In this document: in pieces, positions 35,261 through 47,293 of the stretch
How the letters are laid out: each line of letters starts with the position of its first letter
Position numbering within the stretch: position 1 is the first letter of the stretch
DNA from: Paguma larvata
Taxonomy: Eukaryota > Chordata > Mammalia > Carnivora > Viverridae
Length of the DNA: 64,000 nt
Assembly (NCBI GenBank): GCA_030068075.1
Contig: CM057830.1
Coordinates: 27,622,247 to 27,686,246 of the forward strand
Reading direction: 5' to 3'
Made by a program: the position numbers and the translations under genes
Notes under the pieces: generated by a model
What the model saw: only the letters and a program-made list of their open reading frames with translations
Databases searched by the model: none
What the model was told of the DNA's origin: nothing

Positions 35261-35406
35261 AGAAGTTCAATTGTTGTCATGAGTACTGGGTGATGTATGG
35301 ACGTTGAATCACTATACTGTACAACTGAAACTAATATTACACTGTATGCTAACTCACTGGAATTTAAATAAAAACTTCAAAAAATAAAAATAAATTTACC
35401 TCAGTA

Positions 35407-35961
35407 TAAATACACATTATTATTAAATTATGAGTGTCACAGGTTGGCTACTCTGGGAAGCATGTCCTGAAACAGAAACTTCCATATAAGAGGTTTATTA
35501 AGAAGTGTTCCCATGATCAACATCTGTAAAAGGGAATGAAGAATGCAGGAATGGTCAGTGGAGAAAGGTGGGCTACAATGCAGTCTTAACAAAGACTGCA
35601 GCTAAATCCATGGAGAAATCTTGGATGACCCTTCAGAGTTGTCCTGAATTGCACTAAGGAGCCTGGGCATTTCTACCCTGGTAATGTCTAGTCATTACAT
35701 GTAGGCCCTGTGATCTTGAGTGAAGCAGGACTCTACAAGAGCAATTTCCAGAAAAGACTAGAGCCTACAGCTGTCAGCAGGCAGTCCACCAACTGAGACA
35801 CTGAGAAGTGGGGTAAAATCTTCCTATTTTAATCAGGATTCTGGACAATACATAACAGCATTGATTACAGTGCCATCCTAAATATCTTACCTATATATTT
35901 TCTAGTACCATATGGCAAAATATAATATTTTAGCAAAATATAAATTGGCAAAATCACAAAT
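35407..35961. other. Unassigned sequence
   Basis: No gene or mobile element was recognised. Confidence 0.5.
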
Positions 35962-35979
35962 AGACTCATAATACTTATT

Positions 35980-36200
35980 TTTATAAAGTTTTTTAAATGT
36001 TTTTATTTATTTTTGAGAGAGAGAGACAGAGTGCGAGCAAGGGAAGGGGCAGAAAGAGATACACACACAGAATCCAAAGCAGGCTCCAGACTCTGAGCTG
36101 TCAGCACAGAGCCCGACTCGGGGCTTGAACTCATGAACTGTGAGATCATGACCTGAGTTGAAGTTGGATGCTCAACCAACTGAGCCACCCAGCCGCACCA
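35980..36200 (-). mobile_element. Feline SINE, antisense
   Basis: A full-length antisense copy ends in 'tgagccacccagccgcacc'. The target-site duplication 'agactcataatacttatt' (18 bp, perfect) is at 35962-35979 and 36201-36218. Confidence 0.95.
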
Positions 36201-36269
36201 AGACTCATAATACTTATTATTGTTCTACTAATTTTTTTAATAAAATAAGTCTTAGAGCTCTCTATTTTA

Positions 36270-37050
36270 GTATATAAAACTCTTAGTCATTCTTTTAAAC
36301 AACTGCTTAATTTTCCATTAAATTGATATACCATGTATTTACTCAACTCTAATTATTTAGGTTTGTGCAAATGCAAGGGTTTTTCTCAGCATGCATTCTA
36401 GAAACGTCATTTCTGTATCAAAGATGTGGGCACTTTAAGTTGTAGTACATGATGCTAACCTCCCCCCCTAAAAGACAATAGGCCACGACACCTGGGTGTC
36501 TCAGTCAGTTAAGCACTGACTCTTCATTTTGGCTCAGGTCATGATCTCAGGGTCATGAAATCAAACCCCATGTCGGGTTCCACACTGAGCATGGAGCCTG
36601 CTTTGGATTCTCTCTCTCCCTCTCTCTCTGTCCCTCTTCTTGCTCACGTAGGCTCTGTTTCTCTCTCTAAAAATAAATAAACATTTTTAAAAAGATGATA
36701 TGCCAATTCACATGCTCTCAAAAAGTATATGAGAATATGTATTTCTCCACAGCTTTGCCAAATCCAAATGATTGGAATTCTCTTTAATTTTTGTCAATGT
36801 AATGGAATATAAAAAACAGTGTGTCAATGATGCTTTAAAGTGAAGTAACCTAATTCACTAATTTCCCATTATTGTACATTGCTATTTGATGTTTCTCCAA
36901 ATCACCTGTTCATATCATTTTCCTGTCTGTATTTTGGACTGTTTACATTTTCTTGATATGCAGGCTTTACTTAAAGTTGTTACCCAAATCTTTTATTTTC
37001 CTCAAGTCAATAGTTTATATTTTCATTTTTTTATAGAATTGTAGCCCATG
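36270..37050 (-). mobile_element. Old L1 (L1M-type) fragment, antisense, split by a SINE
   Basis: The pieces 'gatataccatgtatttactc', 'attctagaaacgtcatttctg', 'ttcacatgctctcaaaaag' and 'tcacctgttcatatcatttt' follow the complement of old L1 ORF2/3' sequence in the right order. A sense SINE (36487-36692) interrupts it. Divergence is high and no frame survives. Confidence 0.6.
36487..36692 (+). mobile_element. Feline SINE, sense, slightly shortened
   Basis: The head is 'cacctgggtgtctcagtcag', the body reads 'cacactgagcatggagcctg' (shorter than the common type), and the tail is aaataaataaac. The possible target duplication is imperfect (around 'gacaataggcca' and 'gatgatatgcca'). Confidence 0.88.
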
Positions 37051-38231
37051 AGAATTTAAAAAAATAAGCTAAATAGTTCTATATAAAAATATGAATGAAT
37101 CAAACAGGAACAATAATATATAATAACCAAATATTTTTTTTTCCTTTTTCCAAAGTTTAGAATTCTTCCCGTAATAGAGTTGTTATCGCAGTACAGAGTC
37201 CAAGCAAGAAAAAAAAGAAGAAACCATGTTAGATATTTCAAATAGAAAGAATTTAATATATGGAGTTGCTTATAAACATGTTTACTTAGGTTTAACTTCT
37301 CATTTGATGGTGAAAAAGGCAGAAAATAATCAATGGTAGGTCCCTCTCCTCCTCTACTCCTCAATATTGTTTTGTGAGGCACATCTTGGGCCAATCCCCA
37401 GAATTATTGTTCAATAAACTATTTATCTTTAGTTTCAATCTCCCTTTTTTACTCTCCACCTCACTATATAGTATCAATATATTTTTCCCTCAAATAAAAG
37501 GTTTCTAGCAGTTTCTTTTTGCCCTGAAGCCTTCTAATCACAGAAAGAAACAATCAAAAACCCATTTGTTTTGTGAAGCTATTGGTAAGATAATGAGTCA
37601 GCTCTTTCCAACATAGCAATCTTTTAAAGAACCACAGTAAAAAGAAATTACTTAAGCCCCCAAATTAAGTTCTTCTGAAGGAAATAGAGAAACTGTGTTC
37701 ATGGGGTCACGTGGGAACAGAGGGAAGACAGCAAGTATACATGTTTAAGGGAGTAGCACTTCAAACCATTCCATGTACATGTGCAATCTGATGCTTCACA
37801 AATATATAAAATTCAGGAAATCAACCCACAACCTGTAGGTAGGTAGCTGTTCTTTTCCCTTGTAAATTAAAACAATTAGAGAAAAGCAGAGCGTCTAGAG
37901 ATACATGAAATAACATTTTCCAGACGGTAGAATAATTACAGCAGAAAAAAGTCACACGAGTATGTTCAATGTTAAACATGGGAGTAGAAATCAAAATCTT
38001 GGTTTCAACTGTCAGCTTTTGTGTGCCATTCTGTGGCAATAAGAAGGATTAATGTGATTCATAGGAAGATGTGACAAGAAAAACACGAAGATCCCTCTCA
38101 GATTTTAACATGCTGGGGTCTATGATCCTAGCTTTCTTGGTCCCTAATTAGTACAGACATTCTACTCAGAACCAGACGGCACTCGGACAAAAAGCTTGGA
38201 CATCTCTCTTCAACACAGAAAATTTCAGTAC
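37051..38231. other. Unassigned AT-rich sequence
   Basis: No recognised gene or mobile element. The minus-strand open frame 37056-37394 has no identifiable domain. Confidence 0.5.
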
Positions 38232-38310
38232 AATCCCCAATACCTGCAATTTTAACAAGTTTACCAGGTAATTCTGATTCCCACCAAAATTTGAGAAGCA
38301 CTAGTTTAGA
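38232..38310 (+). mobile_element. MER5A-like hAT (Charlie) DNA transposon fragment
   Basis: The sequence 'tttaacaagtttaccaggta', 'attctgattc' and 'tttgagaagcactag' matches the end of the MER5A non-autonomous DNA transposon. It is short (about 80 bp), non-coding and ancient. Confidence 0.7.
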
Positions 38311-38789
38311 CCTTGCCGTTTATATGTAATTTATGAGTTATACACTGGTCTAATTTTCACATCAAGGGGTTAGGCAGACTTAAATTACTTCTCCCTCTAT
38401 AATTTTTCTCCCACATATTCTTCCTCTCACAGCAGAAATCAGTTTGTTAGGTAAACTTTCCACTAATGGCAAATTATTCTTTTCAAGGTGATAGACCCTT
38501 TCAAATTGGTAGCTGCTCTGGAAATAATTTTGTGGTCTTTAAAACTGAGGGTGTGAGGTACACATTACAAATGTCTCTGAGAAAAGTTGCTTCAAAAGTT
38601 GAGAAGTAAGGCGTGGGAAGCTCTGAGCACAGTGAGTACAGAGGCCTTGCTGTCCACAGTATGCATTATGCCAGAATAATGATAGTGACTAGCATTCATA
38701 TCATGGGATTTAAAATATAGGAATTTAAAATCTACCACCGTGTCTTGATCAAATGTTAAGATGCAATTTTGAGGTTGATACTGAACACA

Positions 38790-39185
38790 CTCTTGTTTCT
38801 ACATCTCTCATTTTCCTCCTACTAACAAAGAAAAGGGTCACCCCTCCTCCTGAATAGATCTAAGTAACCCATCTCTGAATTCAATACCACCCCATCCAAT
38901 TCTGAATCTTAGACCCTTAGCACACTCTCTCATCCCAGGTGTTCTAGCACCACCCAACCTTCCCCTATATATCTCCCTCATTTATGATCGATTTTTCCCT
39001 ACTTGCAGATAGTTACTGGTCTTCTCATTCTTTGGATGAAAAAAATGAAAGTCTTACCTACTTCTGATGCTTCCTCTAATGCTCTGCTACGCTTCTCCTT
39101 CCTTTTACAGTCAAATATTTCGGAGGAAAGTCTATGAATTCCTTCATCACTCATTTCCTCCATAACATGCTTCTTATTCATGTAT
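38790..39185 (+). repeat. L2 LINE ORF2-region fragment, sense
   Basis: The stretch at 39085-39170, including 'ttttacagtcaaatatttcg', 'gaggaaagtctatgaattcc' and 'actcatttcctcc', follows the L2 reverse-transcriptase region. The part at 38860-38960 fits L2 less clearly. No frame is intact. Confidence 0.55.
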
Positions 39186-39239
39186 TTCTAACAATACAAA
39201 AATGCAAAAAATGTTCCCCCCTCCCCGTCCTTCCCATTC

Positions 39240-39425
39240 TCTCATTCTTTTTATATTTATATATAAATGAGTTTGATAATAGCTTCAAATATATATTATA
39301 GTTTTATAATACATATATTATAATTTTATACATACGCCTCTTTGTTTCATGTCTCTTTAGTTATATATATAATATATACACTTATATACATACATATATG
39401 CATACATGTATAGATAGGCAATAGA
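39240..39425. repeat. AT-rich low-complexity tract
   Basis: Repeated 'atatat' and 'tacatac' motifs run across about 180 bp, with short inverted-repeat potential. There is no gene content. Confidence 0.85.
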
Positions 39426-39742
39426 TGTTAATGTATCTAATGAGCTAACTTTAATATCCTTGCCTCCTTTATCAAATACCTTGTATTTTTGCTAAACAAG
39501 CCATTTTCCACCCACTCACTCACTCTGATCAGTGAAAATAAGTTATGCAAATAAGATGTGCACACTTGCAACTGATTTAAATAGTCTAATGACTTAAAGT
39601 AGCAAATTATTTCTCTCTCATGAAATAAGACCATCATGGGATAGTTGGGGCATGAGGAAGGGAGGTTCTCTCATCTCACTGAGGGACTCAAGATGGAGGA
39701 ACAGTCACAATCATGAACTTTGCCATTTGCCAAACTAGATGG

Positions 39743-40687
39743 TGTTGGGAGCCATTTTGGGCTCGCAGGTTGAGACCCCTCCCTGCGTGGGAAAGGTTGA
39801 AGCAAAGCTCCTGTCAGCCAAACTGGCGCCTAGTTTTACCTCCTTCTAAATAAACTTTCAGGCCTGGATTTCTTGAACTGCTCTCGTTGGCCTAAGGGAT
39901 ATAATGCTCTTTGGTTTTATGGCACATGGAAAAGGGGACCTGGAGTGCAATGTCTTGATGGATAAAATCTGAATGAGAGTAACCTGGCCAGAAGTAACCT
40001 CAAGGTTGCCTCTTGGGGATAGGTTACACAAACTGATCATACAGAATAGCAGTTATGAATTGGCTAGAAATTAATAAACGTTAGGCCCCAAGACTCCTTG
40101 AACCAAACTAGATTTTCCCTGCAGGTATCGCTCCCCTCAGCCCCACCATAAAACCTCAAGGCACATCTCCGTAAAGCTTCTCTCAGAATTAACAGACTGA
40201 TGGGAGAGACTGTAAAGAGACTTAGGACCTTCCCCGGAGGTTAGTCTAGCCCAAAAGTTAGAAGCACTGCTTATAGGTAAGGTACAAACTAAAGTAGCTA
40301 CACATATCTTCATTAATCAGCAGCAAATATTGAGCACCTCCCTGAGGTTAACATTTCGCAAATCCTTTTATAATTTTCATCCCCACGCTCCCTTATAATA
40401 AAAAGGCAATAACAAAATAATCTTACAAAAGCTACCATAAACCTATAGATGACTACATAGGTCTTATGACAACAATGTATGTTGTAAAGAATGCCTTGTC
40501 ACTGATACAATGTCACTCGCTACCTTTAAAAATAAAGACACTGAGACCAGCAGAGCAGAGATGCCAGAATTGCCAGGATGCCTGCTTGGTCATCAGACTC
40601 CATCTCTCTCGTGGCTCTCTCACTTCATTTCGCCTGACCGTCCGTCCTTTGTGGACCCCTAGATTCGCCGGAACAAGGACCCCGGCA
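39743..40687 (+). mobile_element. Solo LTR of an endogenous retrovirus, class II-like
   Basis: A 945-bp unit starts 'tgttgggagccattttgggc' and ends '...aaggaccccggca', so it has TG...CA ends. It is bracketed by a perfect 6-bp duplication 'agatgg' (39737-39742 and 40688-40693). A polyadenylation signal 'aaataaag' lies near 40530, about 155 bp from the 3' end, and a TATA-like 'ttataataaaaa' at about 40393. No internal retroviral sequence is present, so this is a solo LTR left by LTR-LTR recombination. Six-base duplications are typical of class II (betaretrovirus-like) elements. The family is not identified, and the orientation is inferred from the TG/CA ends and the poly(A) signal. Confidence 0.78.
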
Positions 40688-40693
40688 AGATGG

Positions 40694-41040
40694 AAAACAG
40701 AAGAAGTATCTCACACCAGTTAATTGTTCCAGCTTAGAAGTGACATATGTTAAGTCCACTCATAAATCACTGGCCAAAATTACATGTCCAACCAATCTGT
40801 AAATAATCCAAGAAATGAAATCTCTCATGTACTTAGAAAGTAGCTAGAAATACTTGGTAAGCAAAATAATTAATCCCAATGGCTTTAAAATATATTATAT
40901 ATATTTATACATTATATATATTTTCTCCATTTGGCTTCTTTAGTACTTAATTATCATTATATTCCATTTTCTATTTCACTCTTCTTATTCACACAGCCCC
41001 CAAATACTGTAATAGCCCTATGCTCTGCTCTCTCTGCACT
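40694..41040. other. Unassigned sequence with an AT-rich tract
   Basis: No gene was recognised. A TA-rich low-complexity tract lies at about 40888-40925. Confidence 0.5.
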
Positions 41041-41160
41041 ACCACTCATATGGGCCTTGCCAATTTTCATGTATTTAATTATCTCATCTATGTTGATGAT
41101 TCCTTAACCTATATTTTCAGATCTCCTTCTACTACTTCTACAGTTCAATAGTCAGTAGGG
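41041..41160 (+). repeat. Probable L2 LINE fragment, sense
   Basis: The sequence 'tatgttgatgattccttaac' then 'tattttcagatctccttct' resembles the L2 segment 'gatgactcccaaatctgtatctccagccc'. The match is short and diverged. Confidence 0.45.
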
Positions 41161-41343
41161 ACATATGAAGGAGGTGCTAGAAAATTACCGCACTTTATAG
41201 TAGAGTCATATTATTAAAAGCTGCTCTATGGAGAGTTGTAAAATCAATAATCAAAGGCTTGAGAATGAAAACTCTTCAGTGGAAAGATAATAATAATCAA
41301 TTTGGAACAGAGGGAGATGGGTGGTCACATTTTTGCCTTGAAC

Positions 41344-41806
41344 TTTTTTTTAATTTATTTTTTATTTTTTTATAATAGTTTATTTTCAAATTGGTTTACA
41401 TATAACACCCAGTGTTCATTCCAACATGTGCCCTCTTTAATGCCCGTCACCCCCTCTCCTCCCTCCCTCACCCCCCTCACCCTCAGTTTGTTCTTAGTCT
41501 TTGAGAGTCTCTTATGTTTTATCTCCCTCCCTCTCTGTGCCTTTTTTTCCTTTCCCCTCTTCCCCCACCCTGGTTTTTACTTAGTCTCACAAAGTCCAAC
41601 TATTCGTGGAAACATATGGTATCTGTCTTTTTCTGACTGACTTATTTCACTTAACATAATACCCTCCAGTTCCATCCATTTGGCTACACATGGCCAGATT
41701 TCATTTTTTCTCATTGCCACATAGTAGTCCATTGTATATATGTGCCACATCTTCTTTATCCATTCGTCAGTTGATGGGCACTTGGTCTCTTTCCATGATT
41801 TGGCTA
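41344..41806 (-). mobile_element. Young 5'-truncated L1 3' end, antisense
   Basis: This is the complement of the young L1 3' end also seen at about 50115-50563 and in the nested copy at 13668. It starts with an interrupted T-run (A-tail complement), then the complement of the G-rich 3' UTR and the last roughly 60 ORF2 codons. It stops at 'ggctattg'. The target duplication is short, 'ttgaac' at 41338-41343 and 41807-41812. The element is too short to code for anything. Confidence 0.92.
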
Positions 41807-41869
41807 TTGAACAACAGATTATATCATGTCTGATTAAAGAAAAATTTTATTCAAATCCAGCAGTATATT

Positions 41870-41972
41870 TCAGTACAATATATTGTGTGGCAGACCTTGT
41901 GTTGGGAGTATCCACATTTATTACCTTGTTTAATTCTCACAGCAATAAAAAATCTAATGCTTTATATTAAGA
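41870..41972 (-). repeat. MIR SINE fragment, antisense
   Basis: The segment 'tttattaccttgtttaattc' followed by 'tcacagcaataaaaaatc' fits the MIR complement 'atttaatcctcacaacaacc'. It is short and diverged. Confidence 0.5.
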
Positions 41973-42486
41973 GTAAAGAGATCTAATATTGAAATAGTAT
42001 AAGATAAATCTTATAAGATAAATAGTATAAGATAAATCTAAAGCAGAAATACTTTAGAATTATTCACCACAGCAAAATGTTTAATAATTATTGTAAAGAC
42101 AGAATCATTTGAAAACCAAGATCTCTGATTGTACACATTCCCACGGCTGACTGCTTTATTTGGTCTAATTCAATGTTTCTCAAGCTATAGCATTAAAATT
42201 GATATTCAGGGCTATAAGTACAAATGTGATTTTTTCATCTACATCTCTACATGTTAACATGTAAATCCATCATATGCCTATATTTCCTATAATTAGGACA
42301 ACTATGATATTCACTTGGATACAGGGACATTGATTCATAAACATTTTCTATCCTTCCATACAAAATGACACCACTTGATATTAGTTGCAATACAATTCAA
42401 AAATTCTATTAGCCCATGAAATATTTTTTTACTCCCACCAGCGGCCTCAGATAGGAATCCTAGAAAACACAGAACTATTTTAAAAA
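41973..42486. other. Unassigned sequence
   Basis: A small local duplication of 'tataagataaat' (three copies near 41998-42036) is present. No gene or mobile element was recognised. Confidence 0.5.
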
Positions 42487-42497
42487 AGACAAAGTGA

Positions 42498-42739
42498 GGG
42501 GCACTTAGGCGGCTCGGTCGGTTTAGGAGAATTACTACAGCTCAGATCATGATCTCACTGTTCATAGATTCGAGCCCTGCATGGGGCTCTGTGCCACCAG
42601 CTCAGAGCCTGGGGCCTGCTTGGGATTCTGTATTTCCCTCTCTCCATGCCTCTCCCTGCTTGCTCTCTCTCTCTCTCTCTCTCCCTCTCTCTCGCTCTCT
42701 CTCAAAAATAAATAACCACTAAAAAAATAAGGAAAAGAG
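42498..42739 (+). mobile_element. Feline SINE, sense
   Basis: A sense SINE starting 'ggggcacttaggcggctcgg', with a (TC)n body at about 42662-42704. The target-site duplication 'agacaaagtga' (11 bp, perfect) is at 42487-42497 and 42740-42750. Confidence 0.94.
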
Positions 42740-42750
42740 AGACAAAGTGA

Positions 42751-43895
42751 TATCTAATATACCATAAACAAGGGAAGTCCATCTGTAAAGAGGACCAAAT
42801 GTAACTTTCTGCCTGACATATTTCCACTACTTAGCCCTTCTGACACTGGTTATTGGTTTTAATCTAAGAAATTAGTGTCACAAACCCAGAGGCTTTGCCC
42901 TCTTCTTCTGTCTCCAATCTATTATACCACCATTTTCAGTTTGTCTATCTGAGTACTGTTTTTGCTCTCTGTACTCCCAGACCTATTGTAAGCATACCAA
43001 CAGGAGAATTAGAAGTGGTTCAAGGAGTCATGGACTCTATCATTGTATAGTTCTAGCTCATAACTGATAATTATGGCAGCTATAGATGAGGAGACTGAAC
43101 CCAAATGTATATTCACATTGTAAATTGGCCTTTGTTCAACAGTGTAACCAGATTTGATCAGGAAAACTCAGCAAAATTTTAGTCTTTCTATTTTCTGGTG
43201 TGGATGGATACAATTTTCAGTGCAATATTTACATGGATAAAAATGTAATCCCTAAAGACTGTGTTCTTTACATGTTGAAGTCCACAGAAATGTCTGCCTT
43301 AAAAACATGGCAAAATTTGCAGCCTGAATCATGAATTATCTTGCTTCGCACTCTCCTCTCATGCTGAAATTTCCTCTCATCCTCACTGATCCTCTTTCAT
43401 TTCTGTCTATTTACTTCTATTCTATGATTTTATTTGCTATCTCCAAGCTCCCAATTTTGGGCTAGTTTTCCTAACTTATGTTTTCAGCTTTCTCCTCTGG
43501 TGTAATTCTTCCATGGTTGAGTCCACCAGTAATGACATACTCGTCTAAAAATTCTGAGACATTACATCTAACATCTAACAGCTTGCAGTGTTCCTAAAGG
43601 TGCTAGCACAATTCAGAATTATCACAATTCAGCCATGTGGGCGAAGAGTCAGGGTAATTATAGTCCTCATTAATCTTTCTATCTACATTCTACATCATGG
43701 TTTCATTGTGCCATCATGTGCTGGAATCATGGTTTCCAGCATTTTGTATTGTTGGAAGCCTACATTTCTGGTACTATGTCATTAAAAAACATAAGTAAAG
43801 TAATATTTCACTTGATTTAATATTGCACTGAAAATTGTTTCCATACCTTATAAAAGGTGTGATTAAAAAGCATAAGAGACAAGCAATTAAAGTTA
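42751..43895. other. Unassigned sequence
   Basis: No convincing gene or repeat was found. The CT-rich part at 43350-43560 might be a diverged L2, but the match is too weak to call. Confidence 0.45.
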
Positions 43896-43899
43896 AATC

Positions 43900-44070
43900 A
43901 ATTTGGATGAGTTTAAATTTCAGCGCCACCAGTTACTAAGTCGGCTTCAATTTCCTGATCTGTAAAAAGAAAATACTAAAACGTATCTCACGTAATTATT
44001 GTGAAAACCCATGAAAAATATCTGGAAAGCACTGAGCATAGTGTCTGCCATATAGTGCTGACAAAATTGG
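43900..44070 (+). repeat. MIR SINE, sense
   Basis: The blocks 'cagcgccaccagttactaag', 'tcaatttcctgatctgtaaa', 'ctcacgtaattattgtgaaa' and 'gcactgagcatagtgtctgc' follow the MIR consensus in order. This is one of the better MIR matches in the window. Confidence 0.75.
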
Positions 44071-44141
44071 AGGGATGATAACTCTAGTGAAGCCTCAAAA
44101 TCAGTTAAAGGAAAAAAAAAGAGAAAAAAAATCAGTTAAAG

Positions 44142-46489
44142 AAATTGTTTCACTGCCTACTGAGAGGTGACTTTCTCTACCACCTAAATCTGTAAGTCAC
44201 TTATTATTACTATAATATGGTTGAAAGTTGGTTTCTTTAACATGGATGAATCAGGGGAAATTAGGTAGAGAAATGGAGAGCTAGTAACCTTGATCCTTGC
44301 CATTTGTTCAAATTCTACAAGAGTAGAGTGACTCCTTATAAGAGAAGTGATTTTTAATCTTCTCTACATGGCCTTGGCAAAAGCAGTTTATTATTGTTTG
44401 ATGTTTACACTATGGACTCAAGTCATAAAGTGGACTCAAGTGGGAAAGACTTAAACTATACCTTTGTTCCAGGGTATTCTCAAAAAGGTAACTAGAATAT
44501 TGACTTCATTTTGGAGCAATTTTGGACCAACTCACTGCTCAAAAATTTTTATACAAGAGTAATTTAAAAATATATAATAATATACATAAAATGTCATATC
44601 TTTTGTCCATGAAGAAATTATTGTTATAGAATTAATATTAATAAATATAAATTATTAATAAATTAAATTTAGATTTTTTTACCTAGAGAAATGAAGAGCA
44701 GTATTTGTAAAGAGAAAGAAGGATCAGAGAGGGCTAGTAAAATAAGAATGAGAGAACCAGATTCCAGAGCCACGAATTAAAGGTTGGTTAATTCTAGATT
44801 TTCGTTAAATTTATTTTCAAAACCTAGGAAATAAGAAGGGCAGTAGAACGCATTTCTAGAAATAAATAAGACAAAACTTATGAGTGAAGACTGAACACAC
44901 GCTACTGAATTTACCTGCTGTAGATACATCATGTACCTGTAATTCCCAATTTTTAATGTATCTTCTGCGGCATCATGAAAAATTCTGGAGAAGAATAAAA
45001 TAAAGGCATCGAGAAACTAAGCAAAGCTATCCCTAACCTACAGTCTCCTTGTCCAAATATTGTTTTATTGTATTTTGTTTTGTTTTGTTGTAATGGGAGT
45101 GGGATCCCAGTGTGTAGCAGTGAGAGGATCCTTCTCCCACTAGGATCCTCCTCCTCAGCACTCAGCAGCAGTCCTCTGCCTGCCCTTGCCATTCTCAATC
45201 TTATTTTGGGATTTTGTGACTAATGGGTTAAGGTGCAGACAGGGCAGTGCTCTACCCTAAGTACAGAAGTGATTTATAATATTATTTCACTACCTATGGA
45301 GTTATCCTTCTTATCCCTAACTAAGTGATTCCACTGTTAGTAATATGTGGTTTAAAAAAGAAGTTGGGAGAAACACTCAAAGAAAGAGGAATATAGATAT
45401 GAAAAAGAAAAGAAAAGTTCCATCTATAACATTCTCATTTCAGTGTCTCTTTCCTATATAGTGGTTTCTCTATCCTGGTTTTTCCTCCTCAGACAACCCT
45501 ATTCTAGATTCCTTTTTTCTTCATTCATGAAACCCACTTTTATCCCTCCCAATTCTAGTCACTGTCTTGCTAGAAGCCAACCTCAGGACCATCCCCCAAC
45601 ATAGGTTTGTATTAATCAACCATGAATAATAAGGTTGGTAAAATTCAAAGTGATAAAAAATATCCTGAGGAGTGCACATATAATATGAATTTCCTTGCTA
45701 TGTTATATGACTACATGAAGACAGTTGAGCTGTCTGAAATAACGGTAGAGCACTATAAAAATCCATGGCATTATTATTACTATAACCATCTTTTTGCTTT
45801 CAAGTATAGGTAGGGCTCAGAAATAACAGGTATCTACATTCACCAAACTAGCTTCCTGTAGCTACACATGCCACGATACTGAAAGTTCTAGAGGCAATTG
45901 GCAATTGTGAATATGAATAAACTGTAATAAATGGAAAAATATTAATCTTTTTAAACTAAAAAAAGTCCAAGTTATTTTTACAGTATCTTTTTAACCAAGA
46001 GTGTCAGTATGAAAATTCATAAACTCTGAACATTATAAAACCTAGACTTTCACAGCATGTCCAAACGTAGTTATGAGCTTTGTCCATTTATCAGCAGAGC
46101 TACAGCCGAGTTAGTGATTACTTCGATCTTTTAATCATTCAATACATTTTCATGAAATGCTTCTTCTGAATAGTGTATTATACTAATTACTAGGAGAGAG
46201 GTACACAAATATATAAACAACAGTTCTTATATAACTTTATAGCCTAGTTAGAGAGATGACACACAATCAAATAAACTCAAAGATAAATGTCAAATAAATA
46301 AATCAGCTAATGTATACTATAAGAATTTAGACTAGGAACAAATCACTTTTAGAGGAAATGATCAGAGAAGTTTATATAGAACTGATGACATTCGAGCTGG
46401 ACATTGAAATAAGATTCTACTTGTCAGAAAATCGAAAGGTAATGATAATAATAATAATGATAATAATAGCAACTTTAATAAGAATAACA
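44142..46489. other. Unassigned sequence
   Basis: About 2.3 kb with no recognisable gene or mobile element. A (gttttgttttgttttg)-like T/G run lies near 45073-45090, and a short (aat)n run at about 46440-46470. Open frames at 44953-45198 (minus) and 45622-45813 lack identifiable domains. Confidence 0.5.
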
Positions 46490-46494
46490 AAAAC

Positions 46495-46690
46495 AACCAT
46501 GATGATGTTTTTCATGCTTGGAGCACACTCTATATATCGAGTATCATTATCTGTCTTATTTCGTTTCATCTTCAAAATAACACAATGAGATAGGTACTAT
46601 CTTTATATTTATTAGAGAGATAAGGAAATTAGGGCTTAGGGATATAAAGCAATTGGTAAAGACTCCAGAGAAAATAACTGCGAAGACTAT
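46495..46690 (-). repeat. MIR SINE, antisense
   Basis: The order 'tcatcttcaaaataacacaa', 'tgagataggtactatcttta', 'gagataaggaaattagggct' follows the MIR complement through the 'gaggaaactgaggc' block. Confidence 0.7.
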
Positions 46691-47293
46691 AGTTCAAAAA
46701 TGGGCTATTGTCCCCCAGCTTCTACAGATGTGAAGGATGCTGCCAAAGGGACCCATTTCTCTCTCACCACATCAGAGTACTGAATCATGAAGCACATGCC
46801 TAGGGGATGGAAAGAGACTGAGAGAGTGGCATATAGGACTCTCAGAGGGCATTAAAAGAAAGTGAATTGTACTAAATGCATTTTAGATCCCATCAAGAAG
46901 TCTCTATCCAAGAGCCTCTGGGGATGCCTTTTCCACCTATTCTCCCCATCTGGCCTATGGACACGCCCAGTATTCCATGTGCCTCATCTGCACATCCTTC
47001 CACTCTGTGCTATCTCTCTTTGTGTACTTCCAATGGCAGTGGTGAGAGAGAGCTTTGGTAGATGGCTAGAAAGCACACGTATAAAGGTGGTTAGAATCTA
47101 TGGGCAAGAGAGGGACCAAAAATTTGAGCATTAGGTTCACACTTTGGAAAACAAAATAAAGGCTGTCAGCACTTGGGCTGGCAGCAGTTGGTACCTTGTA
47201 GGATCCAAAGAAGGCATACAAGGTTAAGAATTCTGCCACTAGAGAAAGCAATAAGCATGGAGCAGGTGCACCCATAGAAAGTCTGCGACAGCC

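Larger units (their letters stand above)
33757..35390 (+). mobile_element. 5'-truncated carnivore L1 with two successive 3' ends
   Basis: The element begins in the ORF2 C-terminal region and runs to a first 3' end with an A-tail near 34965. A second L1 3' UTR end follows (34968-35035 and 35261-35390). A single 16-bp duplication 'taaatttacctcagta' (33741-33756 and 35391-35406) brackets both. This suggests one insertion of a transcript that ran past its own poly(A) site into a neighbouring L1 end. A SINE later landed in the second part. ORF2 has stops and frameshifts. Confidence 0.85.

Noticed and set aside
41302..41640. 112-codon frame and its near-copies at 13767-13997 (plus) and 50287-50634 (minus) as a gene family
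   Set aside because: All three read the antisense of the L1 3' UTR. Similarity comes from the shared L1.
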